A stretch of DNA of 64,000 bases, from NCBI RefSeq assembly GCF_000166275.1, contig NZ_CM001023.1, positions 3,537,001 to 3,601,000 on the forward strand, given 5' to 3'. The notes below the pieces were generated by a model. The model was not told the origin of the DNA, did not search any database, and saw only the letters and a list, made by a program, of their open reading frames with translations. This document shows positions 62,362-64,000 of the stretch, piece after piece; within the stretch, counting starts at the first letter, position 1; every line of letters starts with the position of its first letter. This DNA comes from Algoriphagus machipongonensis. GTDB taxonomy: Bacteria; Bacteroidota; Bacteroidia; Cytophagales; Cyclobacteriaceae. Both the position numbers and the translations under genes were made by a program.

Positions 62362-62976
62362 ATGTACATACATCCTCTCAATAAGTGGGAAAATGAACCT
62401 GCTATTATCGATTTAATAAAGAATTACTCCTTTGCAACACTTGTGACTCAGACTGATGGGAAACCTTGGGCAACCCATATCCCCTTAATTCTTTCCAAAA
62501 ATAAACAGGGGGATACCATTTTAACCGGCCATATAGCTAAGGCAAACCCACAATGGAGAAACATTGCTGAAGGAGAAGCCCTTGCAATATTCCAAGGCCC
62601 TCATGCTTACATTTCATCTTCTTGGTATAACCACGAAAACGTCCCTACTTGGAATTACCAAGCGGTTCATATTCAAGGTACCTTAAAAATCATCACTGGA
62701 CATGATTTAATAGACCACTTAAAATCACTGGTCGATAAATTTGAAGAAGGAAGACCCAACAGAGTTTCTGTGGAAGGAATGAGTAAAAACTACCTTGATA
62801 GCCAATTAAAGGGCTTAGTAGGATTAGAAATGACAATTACTGAAGTTCAAGCTGCTTCAAAACTTTCGCAAAACAGAGATAAAGAGAATTTTGATCGAGT
62901 GATTGATCATCTGGATGCTAGCTCAAACCCTCTAGATCGAGAGGTAGCTGCTGAAATGAAAAAGATCAGAAAATAG
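62362..62976 (+). CDS. PaiB-like FMN-binding split-barrel protein
   Basis: About 204 residues of the PaiB family: MYIHPLNKWENEPAIIDLIK, FATLVTQTDGKPWATHIPLIL, GHIAKANPQWRNIAEGEALAIFQGPHAYISSSWY in part, VPTWNYQAVHIQGTL and GLVGLEMTITEVQAASKLSQN. The split barrel binds flavin or haem; in Bacillus PaiB acts with PaiA in repression of sporulation and protease genes, but no paiA is adjacent, and activity here is unknown. ATG 62362 is preferred to the TTG at 62356. Confidence 0.87.
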   Translation: MYIHPLNKWENEPAIIDLIKNYSFATLVTQTDGKPWATHIPLILSKNKQGDTILTGHIAKANPQWRNIAEGEALAIFQGPHAYISSSWYNHENVPTWNYQAVHIQGTLKIITGHDLIDHLKSLVDKFEEGRPNRVSVEGMSKNYLDSQLKGLVGLEMTITEVQAASKLSQNRDKENFDRVIDHLDASSNPLDREVAAEMKKIRK

Positions 62977-62995
62977 AACTTGACCAAATTCTTTC

Positions 62996-64000
62996 TCAAT
63001 CACTCCCAACAAAAATTTTCGCTAATCCTGAAGGAACAATTTCCTCCACTCCCTCTTTGATTGATTCCCAAATCAGGTTAAAAGGACTTCGATAAACATT
63101 TCTCTTAGTCTGGTATGTCGCTGTTTGGTAGCTATTGCTTCCCGGTAAATTATTTTTTGAAGTAAGTAAATTTGCCACGGAGGAGATCAAACCTTTCTTT
63201 TTATTCCCTGTCGAATTTTGATCCAAAACCTCAATTTTTAAGTTTTGGTAATCAAATGCCAAGGAATTTTGTGAAGAATATTGATTGGCTTTCATACTTA
63301 AATTTAAGCCCAGTACACTCCCTGATTCAACTCTTATATTCGCCATTTGAATCAATGTTTGGTTGATCCTCGGTAGCTCAAAGGCCTTTATAAATGCATT
63401 TAATTCAAAAGTTTCATTTCCAAAAGGCACATAAACATCCATCCCAACTTCGGCTTCCTCATTGAATATTGCGTTGGCATGGATCTCCATCGTCTTATCA
63501 AGTTGAAGCGAATCCTTAGAAATCATGTTATAAATATCACCCGAAACACTACTAAATTCTAAACTAGCTGGTTCCGAATTTCCATCTTTAATTTCCTTAT
63601 AAACTATTTTTGAATTCCTGATCGATACTGTATCCAGATAAAGCGGAAAAGGAATTTTTTCGACCATTCCCTCAAACATAGGTTTAACTGGCTCATCGGG
63701 TCGGGGTTTATTTTTATCTCGAAGATCTACCAAAACCAAGCTGTCTACAGTTAATAACCCTGCTTTTACAGACCAGTCCCCATAGATGCTACTTTCTGTA
63801 TCAATATGCCCCAGTTTTACTGTCTGAATATCTAATTCAATTAGGTCCTGTTGATATGCTGCATTTTGGACTGCAGCATCTATTCCCTCCTTAAATTTCA
63901 GGGAAATTCCCTCGAAAAGAATCTCATTATTTAAGGATTTATAGTCAATAGATTCGACGTTAAATTCCTGCTCTGAATCTATTTGTATCTGAACATTTTT
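62996..64000 (-). CDS. C-terminal part of a large AsmA/DUF748-like envelope protein
   Basis: The minus frame is open from the window edge to the stop at 62996, giving 334 residues and no start codon inside the window. The sequence is a run of amphipathic beta strands (FPLYLDTVSIRNSKIVYKE, SLEFSSVSGDIYNMI, ELNAFIKAFELPRINQTLI) like the C-terminal repeats of AsmA/DUF748 proteins, which bridge the periplasm and are thought to move phospholipids. A basic, Ser/Asn-rich insert (GNKKKGLISSVANLLTSKNN) precedes a hydrophobic end (SPFNLIWESIKEGVEEIVP). Family level only. Confidence 0.7.
   Translation of the reverse strand, partial: KNVQIQIDSEQEFNVESIDYKSLNNEILFEGISLKFKEGIDAAVQNAAYQQDLIELDIQTVKLGHIDTESSIYGDWSVKAGLLTVDSLVLVDLRDKNKPRPDEPVKPMFEGMVEKIPFPLYLDTVSIRNSKIVYKEIKDGNSEPASLEFSSVSGDIYNMISKDSLQLDKTMEIHANAIFNEEAEVGMDVYVPFGNETFELNAFIKAFELPRINQTLIQMANIRVESGSVLGLNLSMKANQYSSQNSLAFDYQNLKIEVLDQNSTGNKKKGLISSVANLLTSKNNLPGSNSYQTATYQTKRNVYRSPFNLIWESIKEGVEEIVPSGLAKIFVGSD

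Noticed and set aside
1..64000. CRISPR arrays, tRNA or rRNA genes, prophage or integrative element
   Set aside because: I saw no regularly spaced repeats, no tRNA- or rRNA-like sequence, no integrase or transposase. The search was by eye, so a single tRNA could have been missed.

Overview
The window looks like chromosomal DNA of a Bacteroidota bacterium, most likely Cytophagales and probably family Cyclobacteriaceae (Algoriphagus-like). The evidence is low GC, few recognisable Shine-Dalgarno sequences, a candidate promoter box of the Bacteroidota TAnnTTTG type, many small exported proteins and lipoproteins, and families common in this phylum (DUF4268, DUF4197, DUF4421, DUF6265, SIMPL, Bacteroidota-type LptD, PycTM). 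The genus is inferred from protein style, not from a marker gene. I saw no rRNA, tRNA, CRISPR array, prophage or intact insertion sequence.

Layout. 1-5.1 kb: the tail of an unknown gene, a TetA-like MFS transporter, and a minus-strand pair (cyclic-nucleotide-domain patatin esterase, FAD oxidoreductase). 5.1-11 kb: a ModF-like tandem ABC ATPase, a sulfatase, then a five-gene minus operon ending in dtd. 11-18 kb: a divergent IscA-like protein, two tandemly duplicated lipoproteins, and a minus operon of WD40 propeller, DivIVA-like protein, folB, ChaN-like protein and DUF4268; then a phosphopantetheinyl transferase and an exported redoxin. 18-30.7 kb: a carboxylase beta subunit, an amidase and lptD with head-to-head starts, arginine deiminase, a single-domain response regulator, lysS and proline dehydrogenase.

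31-37.5 kb is the most coherent block. A promoter-like box, a 31-codon leader peptide with eight Phe/Tyr codons in nine, and mutually exclusive antiterminator and terminator hairpins lie in front of DAHP synthase-chorismate mutase, aroB, aroA, prephenate dehydratase, an aminotransferase and prephenate dehydrogenase. Together these make phenylalanine and tyrosine from the shikimate route, and the leader fits transcription attenuation by charged tRNA-Phe and tRNA-Tyr.

37.6-50 kb: exported Kelch and SIMPL proteins, a kinase-aminotransferase fusion resembling hydroxylysine kinase plus phospho-lyase, a methyltransferase, a polysaccharide deacetylase, a dienelactone hydrolase, an orphan PycTM membrane protein, a B12-type radical SAM protein with unusual cysteine spacing, a NYN/LOTUS protein and a fold-back element. 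49.8-56 kb: two exported DsrE-like proteins, a lipoprotein related to cholesterol-dependent cytolysins with an inverted repeat beside its start codon, and a convergent ECF sigma factor/transmembrane kinase-TPR pair. 56-64 kb: an M20 peptidase, a DUF4421 protein, an NrtR-type regulator with a palindromic candidate operator, a Pif1-like helicase, a PaiB-like flavoprotein and the C-terminal part of an AsmA/DUF748-like protein running off the edge.
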